Source: Candidimonas sp. SYP-B2681 (GTDB lineage: Bacteria; Pseudomonadota; Gammaproteobacteria; Burkholderiales; Burkholderiaceae_B). Taken from it: 64,000 nt of DNA. Below the pieces are notes generated by a model. It searched no databases. It was not told the origin of the DNA and saw only the letters and a list, made by a program, of their open reading frames with translations. The stretch lies in the NCBI RefSeq assembly GCF_003971065.1, contig NZ_RYDV01000005.1, positions 186,001 through 250,000 of the forward strand. Direction: 5' to 3'. The translations under genes were made by a program, and so were the position numbers. Positions 8,949 through 17,577 of the stretch are shown piece by piece (positions within the stretch are counted from its first letter, which is position 1; the number at the start of each line of letters is the position of its first letter).

Positions 8949-11900
8949 TCATGCAAGAGCCCGCAGGACATTACGAACCGCATCGATACGTCCGGCGACC
9001 TGTTGCCCTTGCTTGATCTCGATTTTCAGTTTGTCCTGGCCTGACATCTTCACGCCACGCTGCTTTTGCAACAGTTCTATGATGCGCATCGGCTCGACAT
9101 TGGGCTTGGCCGAAAACTGGATCATGGCCTGTGCATCGCTTGCGTCTATTTTGATTATCCCCAGCGGTTCTGCATTCAGCCGCAATCGATGTGTGGCAAG
9201 CAGTGTCTGTGCTGCTTCAGGCAGCCTTCCGTAGCGGTCGATAAGTTCTTCCTGGATCATGATGACGTCGTCTTCATGCTTTGCATGCGACAGTTTCTTG
9301 TACAAGCCCAGGCGTGCGTGTACATCGGGACAGTAGTCTGAAGGCAGCAGTGCCGAGGCGTGCAGGTTGACTTCACACAGAGCCGTAAATGGTGAATCCA
9401 GATCTGGCTCTTCACCGGACTTCAAAGCGCGTACCGCGGCATTGAGCATGTCGGAATACATTGAGAAGCCGATTTCCTGGATATTGCCGGACTGCGACTC
9501 GCCGAGCACCTCGCCGGTTCCCCGTATTTCGAGGTCGTGCATGGCCAGGAAAAACCCTGCGCCCAACTCTTCCATCGCCTGTATGGCGTCGAGCCGCTTT
9601 TTTGCGTTTGCGGTAATGGCATCTTCGCCCGGCGTCATCAGGTAAGCATATGCCTGGTGGTGAGAGCGGCCGACGCGCCCACGCAGCTGATGCAGTTGCG
9701 CGAGCCCCAGCCTGTCGGCGCGGTGAATGACAATGGTATTCGCGGTAGGGACATCGATGCCGGTTTCGATAATAGTGGTGCACAGCAGCACGTTGTAGCG
9801 CTGCTGGTAAAAGCCCTTCATTACTTCTTCCAGCTCGCGTTCGGGCATCTGCCCATGTGCGACGGCGATTCGCGCCTCGGGTACGAGCTCTTCAAGACTG
9901 GCCCGCCGGTTCTGAATGGTGTCGACTTCGTTGTGAAGAAAATAGACTTGGCCGCCGCGCTTGAGTTCGCGCAGCAGGGCTTCGCGTATCGTGCTTTTGT
10001 CCTCTCGGCGTACGAATGTCTTGATGGCCAGCCGCTTTTGAGGGGCGGTCGCTATAACGGAGAAATCCCGTATTCCTTCCAAGGACATGCCCAGAGTACG
10101 CGGTATAGGTGTTGCCGTCAGAGTCAGAACGTCAACCTCGGCGCGCAACGTCTTTAACGCTTCTTTCTGGCGCACCCCAAAACGGTGCTCTTCGTCAATG
10201 ATGACCAGGCCCAATCGATTGAACAATACATCTTTCGATAATATTTTATGAGTGCCGATTACGATGTCTACACGGCCATCGTTCAGACCTTGAATGGCGG
10301 CGCTGACCTCTTTGCCAGATCGGAAACGCGATAGCTCGACGACCTTTACGGGCCAGTCGGCAAAGCGGTCGGCAAACGTCTGTGCGTGTTGCTCTGCAAG
10401 CAGCGTGGTTGGGCACAACAGGGCGACCTGCTTGCCGTTGAGAACCGCCAAGAACGCTGCTCGCAAGGCCACTTCGGTCTTGCCAAACCCTACATCGCCG
10501 CATACCAGGCGATCCATTGGCCGGCCCGAGGTCATGTCACCGATCACTGCTTCGATGGCGGCTGCCTGATCTGGAGTTTCCTCAAACCCGAAGCCTTCGG
10601 CAAATGCCTGATAATCGCTTAGGGGAAGCGTGAAGCGGAAACCTTCCCGGGCCGCGCGCTGAGCATATAAAGCCAGCAGCTCGGCCGCGGCATCGCGCAC
10701 CTGCTTGGCGGCCTTGCGCCTTGCCTTATCCCATTGTCCTGAGCCCAACTGATGCAAGGGCGCTTGATCAGGATCCGACCCGCTATAGCGCGCGATGACG
10801 TGCAATTGGGCTACTGGCACATACAGCGTGCTGCCGTTGGCGTATTCCAGGTGCAGTAGCTCCATCTGACCTTCGCCGAGGTCCATGTCGATCAAACCGC
10901 GGTAACGTCCGATGCCATGCTGCGCATGAACGACGGGATCGCCTTCGCGCAGTTCGGACAGGTCTCGCACCATGGCTTCGACGTCACTGGCGTGCTCCTG
11001 GGCTCGTTTGCCGCGACGCGTGGGGCGGGCCTGGCTGGGGTACAGGTCGTTTTCCGTTAGCAGCGTCAGGGACTCTTGAACAACGCTGAAGCCATTCGAC
11101 AGAGGCGCAATGACTAAGGCGAACCGGCTTGTGGAATGTAAAAAGTCCTGTAGCGTTTCGCCGGCGGAATCGGGCCTGATGCCGAACTCTTCGAGCATTT
11201 GCAGCAGCGTTTCACGCCGACCTGCTGAGTCGGCGCACAGAGCGATACGGCCCTTATCGCGGTTCAGCAACAGTCGCAGGCTGGCAACAGGGTCTTCGGC
11301 GCGGCGCGTAATCGCCACGTTGGGTGCCGCTTTGAAGTCGGAATGTTCGTCCCCATTGACAAGTGCCAGCCGCGCGAATGTCTTCAATGACGAGAACAGG
11401 TCCTCTTCGCTGAGGAATAACTGTTCAGGCGGGAGGACCGGACGTTCGCGATCGCTTTTGAGAAACGTGTATCGGCTATGGGTGTCGCTGGCGAAACGTT
11501 GTACGGCTTGATTAATGTCGCCCAGAGTGGCCGTAAAGGAGTGCTCTGGCAAGAAGTCGAACAGGGTTGCCGTGTGCGAGAAGAACAGTGGCAAATAGTA
11601 TTCGACGCCCGCAAAGGCAATGCCATTGCCTATGTCTTTGTAGGGAAGGGCCCGGGACGGGTCGCCTTCGAACAGTTCACGGAAACGCGCGCGAAACTGC
11701 GTTCGCGCCGCTTCATCCATGGGAAATTCTCGCCCCGGCAAGAGCTGCACTTCTTTTACAGGATACAGACTGCGTTGAGTATCGATATCGAAACTGCGAA
11801 TGGATTCAATTTCATTGTCGAATAAGTCCAGCCGATATGGCAATACTGATCCCATGGGAAACAGATCGATCAGTCCACCGCGTATGCAGAACTCACCAGG

Positions 11901-12419
11901 CGCCGTGACTTGTGTAACGTGGCTGTAGTTGGCCAACGTCAGTTGCTGACGCAACCCTTCCTCATCTAGCGCATCTCCTTGCCTGAATGAAAACGTATAA
12001 GCGGCAAGAAATTCTGGCGGTGCGAGGCGATAAAGGGCGGTGGTGACGGGTACGGTAAGGATGTCGACGCTTTTATGCATCAGGGCATGCAAAGTACGCA
12101 GGCGTTCCGAAATCAGATCTTGATGAGGCGAGAAACTATCGTAGGGCAGTGTTTCCCAATCGGGCAGTTGGCGCACTCGCAGTTCGGGTGCGAATAAAAG
12201 GATCTCCTCGGACAGACGCTGTGCGGTCAAGGGCTCGGCACACAAGACGACGATCGTTCGCTTTGACGTGCGCGCCAAGTCGGCCAGCAGCCACGCGTCG
12301 CCCGATCCTGGCGGGATAGGCTGTGCGTGTCGCTGCCCAGGTTTTAACGCCGCCAGCACTTGTTTGGTGGAGGAAAGAGAGGGGGGAGGGGTTGTTTCGA
12401 TATCCATGTAGAGAGTCAT
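8949..12419 (-). CDS. mfd: Transcription-repair coupling factor
   Basis: ATP-dependent translocase that removes RNA polymerase stalled at DNA lesions and recruits UvrA; 1156 residues, the normal length. In order: UvrB-like module (about 20-340), RNA-polymerase-interaction domain (about 490-570, EGDPVVHAQHGIGRYRGL), RecG-like helicase with Walker A GDVGFGKTE near 645 and DEEH box near 741, TRG motif region LRGRVGRSHHQAYAYL, and C-terminal UvrA-binding-like domain. Start is uncertain: ATG 12419 (MTLYMDIETT) or ATG 12407 (MDIETT). A perfect TATAAT overlaps the first ATG on the minus strand, which favours the second. Divergent from ispD with only 17 bases between start codons. Confidence 0.97.
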   Translation of the reverse strand: MTLYMDIETTPPPSLSSTKQVLAALKPGQRHAQPIPPGSGDAWLLADLARTSKRTIVVLCAEPLTAQRLSEEILLFAPELRVRQLPDWETLPYDSFSPHQDLISERLRTLHALMHKSVDILTVPVTTALYRLAPPEFLAAYTFSFRQGDALDEEGLRQQLTLANYSHVTQVTAPGEFCIRGGLIDLFPMGSVLPYRLDLFDNEIESIRSFDIDTQRSLYPVKEVQLLPGREFPMDEAARTQFRARFRELFEGDPSRALPYKDIGNGIAFAGVEYYLPLFFSHTATLFDFLPEHSFTATLGDINQAVQRFASDTHSRYTFLKSDRERPVLPPEQLFLSEEDLFSSLKTFARLALVNGDEHSDFKAAPNVAITRRAEDPVASLRLLLNRDKGRIALCADSAGRRETLLQMLEEFGIRPDSAGETLQDFLHSTSRFALVIAPLSNGFSVVQESLTLLTENDLYPSQARPTRRGKRAQEHASDVEAMVRDLSELREGDPVVHAQHGIGRYRGLIDMDLGEGQMELLHLEYANGSTLYVPVAQLHVIARYSGSDPDQAPLHQLGSGQWDKARRKAAKQVRDAAAELLALYAQRAAREGFRFTLPLSDYQAFAEGFGFEETPDQAAAIEAVIGDMTSGRPMDRLVCGDVGFGKTEVALRAAFLAVLNGKQVALLCPTTLLAEQHAQTFADRFADWPVKVVELSRFRSGKEVSAAIQGLNDGRVDIVIGTHKILSKDVLFNRLGLVIIDEEHRFGVRQKEALKTLRAEVDVLTLTATPIPRTLGMSLEGIRDFSVIATAPQKRLAIKTFVRREDKSTIREALLRELKRGGQVYFLHNEVDTIQNRRASLEELVPEARIAVAHGQMPERELEEVMKGFYQQRYNVLLCTTIIETGIDVPTANTIVIHRADRLGLAQLHQLRGRVGRSHHQAYAYLMTPGEDAITANAKKRLDAIQAMEELGAGFFLAMHDLEIRGTGEVLGESQSGNIQEIGFSMYSDMLNAAVRALKSGEEPDLDSPFTALCEVNLHASALLPSDYCPDVHARLGLYKKLSHAKHEDDVIMIQEELIDRYGRLPEAAQTLLATHRLRLNAEPLGIIKIDASDAQAMIQFSAKPNVEPMRIIELLQKQRGVKMSGQDKLKIEIKQGQQVAGRIDAVRNVLRALA

Positions 12420-12425
12420 TATAAA
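12418..12425. promoter_or_regulatory. Overlapping -10-like elements between mfd and ispD
   Basis: On the minus strand TATAAT occupies 12423-12418; on the plus strand TATAAA occupies 12420-12425. Each is placed so that transcription would begin only about 4-6 bases before ATG 12407 (mfd) or ATG 12437 (ispD). The matching -35 positions are poor, so the promoter call is tentative. No Shine-Dalgarno sequence is visible for either gene. Confidence 0.4.
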
Positions 12426-12436
12426 ATGGCTTTCTT

Positions 12437-13192
12437 ATGCATACGAAATTGATTGCAATTGTTCCCGCCGCCGGCATCGGCACAAGGGCCTTATCGGCCG
12501 AATCCGGCCGCCGCAATGGGTGGCCCACGGGCGCTACCCAGGCGTCGCCGCGTCAATCCAGTGCTCCTCCGATACCCAAGCAATATTGGCTATTAAAGGG
12601 CGAGCCCATGTTGCGTTGGGCTGTCAAGGCCTTGCTTGCCGACCCTCGTATAGCCCAAGTCAGGGTTGCGGTCGCCGCCGACGACGTCTGGATTGACCAG
12701 GCATTGGCCGGCCTTCCCCGAACGGTTTGGCGTCATTGCGGCGGCCCTACCCGGGCCGAAACCGTGATGGCCGCCCTGCAAGATGCCGGTTTGGAGGAGG
12801 ATGATTGGGTGCTTATTCACGATGCGGCAAGACCGGGTCTGCCGGCCGATGCGCTCAGCCGCCTTATTGACAGCTGCCTGGCAATGAATGCGGGCGGTTT
12901 GCTGGCGCAGCGCGTGGCAGATACGGTAAAGCGGGCCGCGAGCGAACAGAACGCTGTTGTGCAAAGTACGGTCACCCGCGAGGGCTTATGGCTCGCGCAG
13001 ACGCCTCAAATGTTTCCCGCTGGGCGTCTATGCACGGCCTTATCTTTGGCTGGCGTCTCTAACAAGGATATTACTGACGAGGCATCGGCCATGGAGTTGG
13101 CCGGCTATGCGCCCAAGCTGATTCCCGGCTCGGCGCGTAATTTCAAAGTGACCTGGCCGGAGGATTTTGATCTGATGGAAAAGTGGCTCTAA
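12437..13192 (+). CDS. ispD: 2-C-methyl-D-erythritol 4-phosphate cytidylyltransferase
   Basis: MEP isoprenoid pathway, third step: CTP plus MEP to CDP-ME; cytoplasmic. 251 residues. The nucleotide-binding N-terminus IVPAAGIGTR is present, then residues about 19-46 form a Gly/Ser/Pro/Arg-rich insertion before the conserved PKQY motif (48-51), which in E. coli IspD follows almost directly. Later motifs are present: CGGPTRAETV, VLIHDAARPG and QTPQMF, and the C-terminal KVTWPEDF. Followed 99 bases later by ispF, the usual pairing. The insertion sits in the flexible CTP loop, so activity is probably retained. Confidence 0.95.
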   Translation: MHTKLIAIVPAAGIGTRALSAESGRRNGWPTGATQASPRQSSAPPIPKQYWLLKGEPMLRWAVKALLADPRIAQVRVAVAADDVWIDQALAGLPRTVWRHCGGPTRAETVMAALQDAGLEEDDWVLIHDAARPGLPADALSRLIDSCLAMNAGGLLAQRVADTVKRAASEQNAVVQSTVTREGLWLAQTPQMFPAGRLCTALSLAGVSNKDITDEASAMELAGYAPKLIPGSARNFKVTWPEDFDLMEKWL

Positions 13193-13291
13193 ACCCTATA
13201 AAAAGGTGTTCGCGCTAATAATCGACGTGATTCGAGAATACCGTGCCTATCAGCGCTTTGCTTTCTTAGGCCAAATCAGTATGGAGCATCA

Positions 13292-13777
13292 ATGAATTTT
13301 CCGTTTCGTGTTGGACAGGGGTTTGATGTACACGCCTTGGTGGAAGGCCGCCCCTTAATTATCGGTGGGGTCAGCATCCCTTTTACGCATGGCTTGCAGG
13401 GGCATTCGGATGCTGATGTATTGCTGCATGCGATTACTGATGCGATCTTGGGTGCGGCGGGCCTGGGCGATATTGGCCGTCATTTTCCTGATACAGAGGC
13501 GACTTATAAAGACGCTGATAGTCGTGTCTTGCTGCGCTCAGCAATGCGGAAAGTGTCTGCTGCTGGCTGGCAGGTGGTCAACATCGACGCAACGGTACAT
13601 GCGCAAGCGCCAAAAATCGGGCCGCATGCTCCAGCGATGGTGGCTAATATTGCTCAGGACCTGGGGTTATCGCAGCAAGACATCAATATCAAGGCTAAGA
13701 CCAATGAGGGACTGGGGCATTTGGGGCGCAAAGAAGGAATTGCCGCAACAGTGGTAGCCCTGTTAGCGGCTATCTGA
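13292..13777 (+). CDS. ispF: 2-C-methyl-D-erythritol 2,4-cyclodiphosphate synthase
   Basis: MEP pathway, fifth step: CDP-ME 2-phosphate to the cyclodiphosphate with release of CMP; a cytoplasmic trimer. 161 residues, typical length. Metal ligands are visible in GQGFDVHAL (Asp/His) and [17 protein letters not shown] (His); the C-terminal [18 protein letters not shown] motif is intact. Start ATG 13292 follows a recognisable GAGCAT spacer. Cotranscribed with ispD is likely, though a separate promoter in the 99-base gap cannot be excluded. Confidence 0.97.
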   Translation: MNFPFRVGQGFDVHALVEGRPLIIGGVSIPFTHGLQGHSDADVLLHAITDAILGAAGLGDIGRHFPDTEATYKDADSRVLLRSAMRKVSAAGWQVVNIDATVHAQAPKIGPHAPAMVANIAQDLGLSQQDINIKAKTNEGLGHLGRKEGIAATVVALLAAI

Positions 13778-13872
13778 TTCCATTTCTACTTCTGGATCAA
13801 AAGTTCGCTTTGCCGACTGCGCTTGCTGTACGCCAGTAATGTGTACGCTTGGCCTTCGCGTCACGTTTGATC

Positions 13873-13895
13873 CGGAAACGGCATGACCGTTTTCG
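13873..13895. terminator. Weak stem-loop between ispF and ahpD
   Basis: CGGAAACGG and CCGTTTTCG (one G-U pair) around a 5-base loop lie in the convergent gap between ispF and ahpD. No clear T run, so it is only a candidate terminator. Confidence 0.3.
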
Positions 13896-13899
13896 ATGC

Positions 13900-14418
13900 C
13901 TATGTGGCCTCGGCGGCAATGGCAAGCGCTGCGGCGTTCACGACCGAGGCAATACGCCCTACATCGCGTAAGTTTTCTACGGTATAACCACCGTTCTTCA
14001 AATTGCTGTAGTGCGAGCCGATGCAAAAATGGCATTTGCCAACAATAGATGCGGCCAGGGCGAAGAGCTCGTAGCGGTTCTTATCAATGCCTCCGTGCGA
14101 GGCGTAACCGTTCATGCGTAATTGCGCCGGCAAGGTTTTCAGCTGGACGTCACCGGACATTTCGATGAACGGATAGTAGGTATTGTTCATGCCCATAATC
14201 GCCGCCGCGCCCAGGACGGCCGTTACGTCGGATTCGGATAATCCTGTTTTGAACGCCGTAATCAGCGGTGTGCTGTGGGCGGCATAAGCAGCAGCCAGGG
14301 CCACACCGACAGCGTCTTCTGCTTTCAGACTTGAACGGGCGATGGTTCCATCCAGATTCAGCCGAATATCTTTGGCCCAGTCTGGAATCATGGCCTTTAT
14401 TGAAGAAAGAAATTCCAT
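13900..14418 (-). CDS. ahpD: Alkyl hydroperoxide reductase AhpD
   Basis: Carboxymuconolactone-decarboxylase-fold thiol protein that, in the well-studied mycobacterial system, reduces AhpC. 172 residues. The redox motif CHFCIGSH gives Cys129 and Cys132, with supporting Glu117 and His136, the full proton relay of AhpD. Encoded directly after ahpC on the same strand with a terminator-like hairpin in between, so it is probably made at a lower level than AhpC. Assignment is strong from motif plus neighbour. Confidence 0.94.
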   Translation of the reverse strand: MEFLSSIKAMIPDWAKDIRLNLDGTIARSSLKAEDAVGVALAAAYAAHSTPLITAFKTGLSESDVTAVLGAAAIMGMNNTYYPFIEMSGDVQLKTLPAQLRMNGYASHGGIDKNRYELFALAASIVGKCHFCIGSHYSNLKNGGYTVENLRDVGRIASVVNAAALAIAAEAT

Positions 14419-14442
14419 AGGTTCTACCTAGAGCAAATCGTT

Positions 14443-14467
14443 AAAAAGCCCGGATAATCCGAGCTTT
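14443..14467 (-). terminator. Attenuator-like hairpin between ahpC and ahpD
   Basis: Read on the minus strand, AAAGCTCGGA pairs with TCCGGGCTTT (one T-G pair) around a short loop and runs into TTTTT. It looks like a short intrinsic terminator placed between ahpC and ahpD, which would allow only part of the transcripts to reach ahpD. Confidence 0.55.
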
Positions 14468-14535
14468 AGCGGTACAACTTTACTTATGTCGGGTCAATGC
14501 GCAGCACTAGCGGCGCTGGCGCACCAACTTGCAGG

Positions 14536-15084
14536 CTACAGTGTTTCGCCGCCCAGGACACGATTGCATGGGCAGAGTTCGTCGGTTTGCAGACCGTCAA
14601 GCACACGCAATATTTCGTTAGGATTACGTCCGACATTCAAATTATTTACCGATACATGCTGAATGACATTGTCGGGGTCGACGATAAAGGTAGCACGCAG
14701 GGCGACTCCTTCGGCTTTCTCACGTACACCAAGTTGATCGATCAGGGCGCCCGTTGTATCGCCGAACTGATAATGAGCCAGCTTGCTGAGCTCTTGGTTT
14801 TCGCGGCGCCATGCCAATTTGACGAACTCGTTATCAACCGAGCCGCCCATTAGGACAGCGTCACGATCTTCGAAGTCTTGAGCCAAAGTATTGAAGCCTA
14901 CAATTTCGGTGGGGCAGACAAAGGTAAAATCTTTAGGGTAAAAATAGATGACTTTCCACTTGCCTGGAAAAGAGCTTTCGGTGATTTCTTCGAATGCGGA
15001 AACACCGTTTTCTTCATGTTGATTAAATCCAGGTTTTACGCCGGCAACTTTAAAAGGCTCGAGTTTATCGCCTACTGTTTTCAT
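14536..15084 (-). CDS. ahpC: Peroxiredoxin AhpC (AhpD-dependent type)
   Basis: Cytoplasmic 2-Cys peroxiredoxin reducing H2O2, organic peroxides and peroxynitrite. 182 residues. The peroxidatic Cys57 lies in FTFVCPTEIVGF; the C-terminus carries Cys171 and Cys173 in DELCPCNRV, the Cys-x-Cys tail characteristic of mycobacterial AhpC that is recycled by AhpD rather than AhpF. The adjacent ahpD fits this exactly. A good Shine-Dalgarno (AGGAG) precedes ATG 15084. A sigma70-like promoter lies within the end of the upstream kinase gene. Confidence 0.96.
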   Translation of the reverse strand: MKTVGDKLEPFKVAGVKPGFNQHEENGVSAFEEITESSFPGKWKVIYFYPKDFTFVCPTEIVGFNTLAQDFEDRDAVLMGGSVDNEFVKLAWRRENQELSKLAHYQFGDTTGALIDQLGVREKAEGVALRATFIVDPDNVIQHVSVNNLNVGRNPNEILRVLDGLQTDELCPCNRVLGGETL

Positions 15085-15148
15085 CTGAGCTCCTGATAGT
15101 AAGTCTAGAAACGAACGGGCGTCGGCAACCCATACGCCCAGCGAGTAA

Positions 15149-15176
15149 ATTCTACGCTATTAGGCGTCGGTGTCTA
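15149..15176 (-). promoter_or_regulatory. Candidate sigma70 promoter of ahpC
   Basis: On the minus strand TAGACA (15176-15171) is followed after 16 bases by TAGAAT (15154-15149); each box matches consensus at five of six positions. Transcription would start near 15142, giving a leader of about 58 bases. The -35 box lies inside the last codons of the sensor kinase gene, so ahpC can be expressed independently of it. No OxyR site was convincingly recognised. Confidence 0.5.
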
Positions 15177-16554
15177 ATTGAAAATTCCTAACCCGCGCCT
15201 TGGGTATTTCGATACGGGCGACGAGCCCGCCTGGAGGGTGCGAAATCAGTTCAAGTTGTCCGCCGACCTGTCCTAGCAGCCGCTCTACGATGGCGAGCCC
15301 CAAACCAGCGCCGCTCACGCCCGTACGTGCAGATTCGCCGCGCGAGAACGGGCGCAACAGCCGCTGAATGTCTGTTGGGGCGATACCGGTGCCGTGGTCT
15401 TTTACTTCAATCGCCAGAATATTGCCATGCTGTTTCGCCACCAGTTCGATGTGGGCGCGGTCGTCCGAAGGGGTTCGGCCATAGCGGCGGGCATTTTCGA
15501 TAAGGTTGCTGACAATCCGCTTCAGGTCATGAGCACTGATTTTGGCGTAAAGATTAGGTTCGATCGAAGCGCTAAGGGCGCCGCCCAACGATTCCGTATG
15601 GCTGCGCTCCCGTTCATATAAGTCCCGGAGCACGGAAGAAACGTTTATGCCTTGTTCGGGAACCGCGGCCGCTGGACGCGCATATTCCATAAGCTGTCCG
15701 ATACTATGGTCGATTTGGCCCAAGTCTTCATCAATGGCCTGGCGCGTTTCATCAGTGACATCACTCATTTCGATTTCAAGGCGCATGCGTGCCAAAGGGG
15801 TTCGCAAATCGTGCGAAATACCAGCCAGCATGATTTCGCGATCGGCTTCTGTCTGCCTGATATCACGTGCCATCCGATTGAAAGCAATATTCATGTCGCG
15901 GATCTCGGCAGGGCCTTTTTCGGGCAAAGGAGAGGGGGTTTCGCCTCTTGCCAATTGTTGCGCTACCTTGGCCAGCTGCGCCAGTGGCCGATTGACAAAA
16001 CGTACGCTGACCGCCGCACCGATAAGTGCCAGCAATAAGGCAGTGGCCCCCCAGCCGAACCATTCGGCGCCGGCGGTAAGCCCGAGTTGCTCGCGATCGA
16101 ACACCAACCAGTATTGATCGTTATTGATTTCAAAGCTTACCCAGACTCCGGGGGCCTGATTCACTGACCACATAACCTGCGTGGCGGGACCCAGTCTGTC
16201 TTTGATTTCGGCCGCTACGTGATTCCAGTAATTGGAGTTGGGAAGCGGCTCGAGCACGTCGGCCTCTTCCCTGGGCTGTACGCGAAGGCTTTCTTTGGTG
16301 GCAAGGTCCAGCAGCAAGGCAGGACGGACGCTGCGTGGCGCATACACCAACGCTGATCGCGTGATACTTACGGCGGTAGTCACGCGTTGCGCCATTTGCG
16401 TGGCCCGCGGACCTTCTTCCATGCTGAAGAAAACTTGCAGCCACGCACCGAGGCTGACCAGCATCAGTCCGGCCAGAAGCAGAAAGGAACGACTGAATAG
16501 ACCAAGCCGGAATCGGGACTGGTTTTTTTTTCGCTGCTTGGGAGGGAGGGCCAT
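15160..16554 (-). CDS. EnvZ-type sensor histidine kinase
   Basis: Inner-membrane sensor kinase, 464 residues, partner of the response regulator just upstream. Transmembrane segments at about 20-44 and 166-184 flank a periplasmic domain of about 120 residues; a HAMP linker follows (185-238); phospho-acceptor His248 is in AGISHDLRTPLARM; N box NLIENARRYG, G1 KDHGTGIAP and G2 GAGLGLAIVERL are intact. Overall layout matches EnvZ. Ligand or stimulus is unknown; the domain order supports EnvZ family, while an osmotic role is only by analogy. The gene starts 33 bases after the regulator's stop. Confidence 0.92.
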   Translation of the reverse strand: MALPPKQRKKNQSRFRLGLFSRSFLLLAGLMLVSLGAWLQVFFSMEEGPRATQMAQRVTTAVSITRSALVYAPRSVRPALLLDLATKESLRVQPREEADVLEPLPNSNYWNHVAAEIKDRLGPATQVMWSVNQAPGVWVSFEINNDQYWLVFDREQLGLTAGAEWFGWGATALLLALIGAAVSVRFVNRPLAQLAKVAQQLARGETPSPLPEKGPAEIRDMNIAFNRMARDIRQTEADREIMLAGISHDLRTPLARMRLEIEMSDVTDETRQAIDEDLGQIDHSIGQLMEYARPAAAVPEQGINVSSVLRDLYERERSHTESLGGALSASIEPNLYAKISAHDLKRIVSNLIENARRYGRTPSDDRAHIELVAKQHGNILAIEVKDHGTGIAPTDIQRLLRPFSRGESARTGVSGAGLGLAIVERLLGQVGGQLELISHPPGGLVARIEIPKARVRNFQLDTDA

Positions 16555-16587
16555 AACCTATTCCTGCAAGGTCATACCCACCATGCG

Positions 16588-17322
16588 TTAATGACCGCCA
16601 TCCGGCACAAATACGTAACCCAGACCCCATACTGTTTGAATGAAAACAGGCTTGGATGGGTTAGGTTCTACCAATTTGCGCAGTCGCGAAATTTGAACAT
16701 CCAGACTGCGGTCAAATGCTTCGTACTCGCGACCGCGCGCCAATTCCATGAGTTTGTCGCGAGAGAGCGGGATTTTCGGATGCCGAGCGAACACTTTCAA
16801 CACGGAAAATTCGCCTGTTGTAATGGGGACCTGTTCGTTATTGCGCGTGAGCGTGCGGGTGGACAGGTTAAGAACGTAAGGACCAAATTCGATGGACTCG
16901 TTTTCCTGGCTGGGCGCCCCCGGGTGTTCTTCAGTACCGCGGCGACGCAAGATCGCATTAACACGAGCAAGGAGTTCGCGAGGATTGAATGGCTTGGAGA
17001 GGTAATCGTCGGCTCCCATTTCCAGACCGACAATGCGATCGATTTCTTCGGCTTTTGCCGTCAGAATAATAATAGGGGTGTTATCGTGGCCACCGCGCAG
17101 GCGACGACAGATCGAAAGACCGTCTTCACCGGGGAGCATCAAATCAAGTACCAGCAGGTCAAAATGCTCGCGCTGCCACAACTTGCCCATTTCCTTGGCA
17201 TCTTCGGCTACGAAAACATTAAAACCTTGTTCCGACAAATACCGTCGTAGTAAGTCGCGCAGTCGTGGATCGTCGTCGACGACGAGAATTTTGCGAGAGA
17301 GAGATTGGTTTTGTGTATTCAT
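16588..17322 (-). CDS. ompR: OmpR-type response regulator
   Basis: Transcription factor with receiver domain (about 10-125) and winged-helix DNA-binding domain (about 140-240); 244 residues. Start chosen at ATG 17322 (MNTQNQSLSRKILVVDDD); the frame runs 52 codons further upstream, but that part resembles intergenic DNA. Acidic pocket VVDDD, phospho-acceptor Asp60 in VLDLMLPGEDG, Lys110 in LSKPFNPREL. The DNA-binding half has GEFSVLKVFARHPKIPLSRD and a terminal VWGLGYVFVPDG, both OmpR-like. In an operon with the EnvZ-type kinase. Targets are not visible. Confidence 0.93.
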   Translation of the reverse strand: MNTQNQSLSRKILVVDDDPRLRDLLRRYLSEQGFNVFVAEDAKEMGKLWQREHFDLLVLDLMLPGEDGLSICRRLRGGHDNTPIIILTAKAEEIDRIVGLEMGADDYLSKPFNPRELLARVNAILRRRGTEEHPGAPSQENESIEFGPYVLNLSTRTLTRNNEQVPITTGEFSVLKVFARHPKIPLSRDKLMELARGREYEAFDRSLDVQISRLRKLVEPNPSKPVFIQTVWGLGYVFVPDGGH

Positions 17323-17577
17323 AGGGAAAATGTAACAGGGCTGAGTAAACCCGTATAGGCCTCGTAGCAAGATATTACACATTAAGTGTCTGGTAGAAAA
17401 CAACTTTACGAGCGCTGGTAGCCATTGAATCCCCGAAATAACGTATGAAGGACTTAGTCCCGAAACGCTTCGAACCATTGCAGTGTAGGTCCTTGAAATT
17501 AAGGCGTCTTTCCGCCGAATGACTTACGCTGTCGCGCTCCGGAGCACTAATTGCTAGACCCCGTTTAAAATAAACTC

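Noticed and set aside
9537-10157. 206-codon plus-strand frame inside mfd
   Set aside because: Antisense shadow of well-conserved helicase codons.
17323-17478. 52-codon N-terminal extension of the OmpR-type regulator
   Set aside because: Receiver domains begin about 10 residues before VVDDD; the extension lies in the divergent promoter region.
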